Below, piece after piece: positions 14,567 to 16,424 of a DNA stretch of 16,424 nucleotides; position 1 is the first letter of the stretch; each line of letters starts with the position of its first letter. A model generated the notes under the pieces. It saw nothing but the letters and a program-made list of their open reading frames with translations. It ran no database searches and was not told where the DNA came from. The stretch is from an uncultured Lachnospiraceae bacterium. Its GTDB lineage: Bacteria; Bacillota; Clostridia; Lachnospirales; Lachnospiraceae. The stretch covers positions 1-16,424 of the forward strand of contig USGM01000076.1 in assembly GCA_900554205.1 (NCBI GenBank), given 5' to 3'. Both the position numbers and the translations under genes were made by a program.

Positions 14567-14587
14567 ATTTTTCTTTCAGAGAAAAAT
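14567..14587 (+). promoter_or_regulatory. Small hairpin in the leader region of the amylase gene
   Basis: ATTTTTCT (14567-14574) and AGAAAAAT (14580-14587) pair perfectly around TTCAG. TTAGTAC occurs on both sides (14560-14566 and 14603-14609). No convincing promoter was found in 14520-14639. The hairpin could be an operator or a weak leader structure. Confidence 0.25.
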
Positions 14588-14639
14588 ATGCAAAACATAA
14601 ATTTAGTACTGAAGTAGTCAATGAAAAGGAGAAGAGAAT

Positions 14640-15950
14640 ATGTGGGCTTATGAAAGTGTATTTTACCAGATTTACCCGTTGGGCTTCTGCGGAGCACCGT
14701 TTGAGAATGACGGCGTTCTGGAGCATAGGCTGAAAAAGGTGGAAGACTGGATTCCTCATATGAAAAAACTCGGAGTGAATGCAGTCTATTTTTCGCCGCT
14801 CTTTGAGTCGGACACCCATGGTTATAACACAAGGGATTACCGCAAGGTGGATGTACGGCTCGGAACCAACGAAGACATGAGGGAGCTTTGCGATGCTTTG
14901 CACCGCAACAATATCCGCGTGGTTCTGGACGGTGTATTCAACCATGTGGGCAGGGGGTTCGGCCCGTTTCAGGATGTTCTGCGGAACAGGGAACATTCTC
15001 CCTATGTGAATTGGTTCTACCGCATCGCCTTTGACGGCAATTCCAATTATAATGACGGCCTCTGGTACGAGGGCTGGGAGGGTAATTACGATCTGGTCAA
15101 GCTGAATCTCAGGAACGAGGAGGTCGTGAACTACCTGTTGGAGAGTGTGCGGTTTTGGGTGGAGGAATTTGGCATTGACGGGTTGCGGCTCGATGTGGCT
15201 TACAGTCTGGATGAGAATTTCGTCCGCAGGCTGCGCTCCTTCTGCGATGGCCTGAAGGAGGACTTTTTCCTTGTGGGGGAGATGCTGCACGGGGATTATA
15301 ACCGGATGATGAATGACAGTATGCTGCATTCCGCGACCAACTATGAATGCTATAAAGGACTTTACAGCAGCTTTAACAGCATGAACCTCTTTGAGATCAA
15401 TCATTCACTGCTCAGACAATTTGGCCCGGAAAATTGGACGCTGTATAAGGGAAAACACCTGTTGTCTTTTGTGGACAACCATGATGTCACAAGGGTTGCG
15501 AGCATTCTTAGCAATGAGAGGCATCTTCCGCTGATCTATGCGCTGCTCTTTGGCATGCCGGGTATTCCATGCGTCTACTACGGCAGCGAATGGGGAGCAA
15601 AGGCTGATAAGTCACAGGGAGATCCGGCGCTGCGACCGGCATTTGATGCCCCGGAGTGGAACGAACTGACGGAATGGATCAGCAGGCTTGCAGAGATCAA
15701 GAAAAACTCGGAGGCACTTAATTATGGAGCCTTTCGTTCCGTGCTGCTGACAAACAGGCAGTGTATTTTCGAGAGATGCTCTGCAAACGAGAGGGTACTT
15801 GTGGCAATTAACGCGGATGAGAATGATTTCGCAGCACATTTCGACGCGGGATGTGGGCGTGCAAGGGAGCTGCTCACAGGTGAGGAACACGACTTCGGAC
15901 AGGGAACGGTATTGAAAGGCTATAGTGCGGCCTTTTGGAAATGCATGTAA
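14640..15950 (+). CDS. GH13 alpha-amylase-family glycoside hydrolase
   Basis: The product is 436 residues with no signal peptide, so it is likely cytoplasmic and acts on maltodextrins or cyclodextrins. The four conserved GH13 regions are present: DGVFNH (97-102), GLRLDVAY with nucleophile Asp185, VGEML with acid/base Glu214, and FVDNHD with Asp282. It starts directly with the (beta/alpha)8 barrel (VFYQIYPLGF) and ends with a short C-terminal beta domain. It has no N-terminal starch-binding domain. Neopullulanases, cyclomaltodextrinases and short alpha-amylases all fit, so the exact substrate is not assigned. AAAAGGAG lies 8 nt before the ATG. The DUF4097 gene follows 18 nt behind. Confidence 0.93.
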   Translation: MWAYESVFYQIYPLGFCGAPFENDGVLEHRLKKVEDWIPHMKKLGVNAVYFSPLFESDTHGYNTRDYRKVDVRLGTNEDMRELCDALHRNNIRVVLDGVFNHVGRGFGPFQDVLRNREHSPYVNWFYRIAFDGNSNYNDGLWYEGWEGNYDLVKLNLRNEEVVNYLLESVRFWVEEFGIDGLRLDVAYSLDENFVRRLRSFCDGLKEDFFLVGEMLHGDYNRMMNDSMLHSATNYECYKGLYSSFNSMNLFEINHSLLRQFGPENWTLYKGKHLLSFVDNHDVTRVASILSNERHLPLIYALLFGMPGIPCVYYGSEWGAKADKSQGDPALRPAFDAPEWNELTEWISRLAEIKKNSEALNYGAFRSVLLTNRQCIFERCSANERVLVAINADENDFAAHFDAGCGRARELLTGEEHDFGQGTVLKGYSAAFWKCM

Positions 15951-15968
15951 ATACAAGAGGAAGCCTTT

Positions 15969-16424
15969 ATGAAAAAAATTTTAAAAATCTGTGGAATTAT
16001 TATACTGCTCCTGCTGCTTGCGGGAATCATTCTGGGCGTGATTGGCTGGGTAACGAAGGGACCGGAGGGGATGCAGGAGGTCGTGGACTCTGTCACCGGA
16101 GGCAAAATTTCACTCAACCTTGAACCGCTGGAAAATCTTGGTTTCCTGATTCAGGACGGCTTGGACGAACTGGACTCTGTTGATTATGACATCAATGATG
16201 CGACGAATTTCAGTCCGGAGCATGAGATTCTGACAGGACAGGTAGATAAATACTGCATTGGGGAAAATGTTCAGAAGCTGGACATCCAGACAGGAGGCAG
16301 CGAATTCCGCGTGGAGGCCTCCGGGGACAACTCTTTCTATATAGAAGCAACGAATGTCGGGAAGCTCCAGACCTATATGGAGGAGGGGGCGCTGATCGTC
16401 CGGACGACATCAGGATCGCAGAAG
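15969..16424 (+). CDS. Membrane-anchored DUF4097 protein, partial at the window end
   Basis: The frame is open from ATG 15969 to the last base (152 residues seen). Residues 1-6 are basic (MKKILK) and 7-27 form one membrane segment or signal anchor. From about residue 95 the pattern KLDIQTGGSEFRVEASGDNS and then NVGKLQTYMEEGALIVRT resembles the start of a DUF4097 beta-repeat domain, similar to the gene at 789-1973. A typical member is expected to continue past the window. GAGGAAG precedes the ATG. It probably shares a transcript with the amylase gene. The function is unknown. Confidence 0.7.
   Translation, partial: MKKILKICGIIILLLLLAGIILGVIGWVTKGPEGMQEVVDSVTGGKISLNLEPLENLGFLIQDGLDELDSVDYDINDATNFSPEHEILTGQVDKYCIGENVQKLDIQTGGSEFRVEASGDNSFYIEATNVGKLQTYMEEGALIVRTTSGSQK

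Noticed and set aside
14470..14733. 87-codon plus-strand frame beginning in the DnaA-box region
   Set aside because: It has no ribosome binding site, overlaps the start of the well-supported amylase gene in another frame and has no recognisable family.
14448..15404. 318-codon minus-strand frame opposite the amylase gene
   Set aside because: It is a shadow of the GH13 gene, whose catalytic motifs are all intact on the plus strand; the minus frame has no recognisable motif.

Overview
The window looks like chromosomal DNA from a low-to-medium GC Gram-positive anaerobe of the class Clostridia, most likely Lachnospiraceae. Supporting signs are purine-rich AGGAGG-type ribosome binding sites, TTGACA/TATAAT-type promoters often with extended -10 TGn, intrinsic terminators, a PadR/HAAS-DUF4097 module, archaeal/Firmicute-type AsnA, a His-less HPr-like protein and Bacillus-type LexA boxes. 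The assignment is inferred from gene content only. No tRNA, rRNA, CRISPR array, transposase or phage gene was seen.

Layout. (1) 1-234 is the 3' end of a glutamate synthase small subunit gene, closed by a strong terminator. (2) 295-1973 is a promoter, a possible 18-residue leader ORF, a PadR repressor gene and a HAAS (DUF1700) plus DUF4097 repeat protein gene. (3) 2037-7669 is a four-gene operon for cell-surface glycan decoration: an MBOAT O-acyltransferase, an AlgJ/AlgX-like SGNH protein, an acyltransferase-3 membrane protein and a large GT-C-like polytopic membrane protein. (4) 7720-8730 on the minus strand is asnA, sharing a bidirectional terminator with the operon. (5) 8731-9100 is a divergent regulatory region: overlapping promoters, two LexA (SOS)-like boxes and a long self-complementary leader of about 140 nt. 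(6) 9101-11234 is the radical-SAM/HhH protein and DUF4130 protein pair, predicted but uncharacterised DNA modification/repair factors. (7) 11235-11509 is mostly non-coding with two promoter-like sites, then a small HPr-like gene. (8) 11818-14427 encodes a PD-(D/E)XK nuclease fused to an Fe-S XPD/DinG-type helicase. Its candidate promoter lies inside the preceding terminator hairpin. (9) 14428-14639 carries a cluster of DnaA-box-like sites. (10) 14640-15950 is a GH13 alpha-amylase-family gene, followed by the 5' part of a membrane-anchored DUF4097 protein that runs off the window.

The most interesting part is 8821-14427. A LexA-type operator pair sits exactly on the promoter of the radical-SAM/DUF4130 pair, which supports a DNA-damage role for a system whose chemistry is unknown. 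A nuclease-helicase fusion lies just downstream. The structured leader between the SOS-like promoter and the radical-SAM start codon is unexplained and may be a cis-acting RNA or a palindromic repeat element. Promoter, operator and RNA-structure calls are by eye and not computed.
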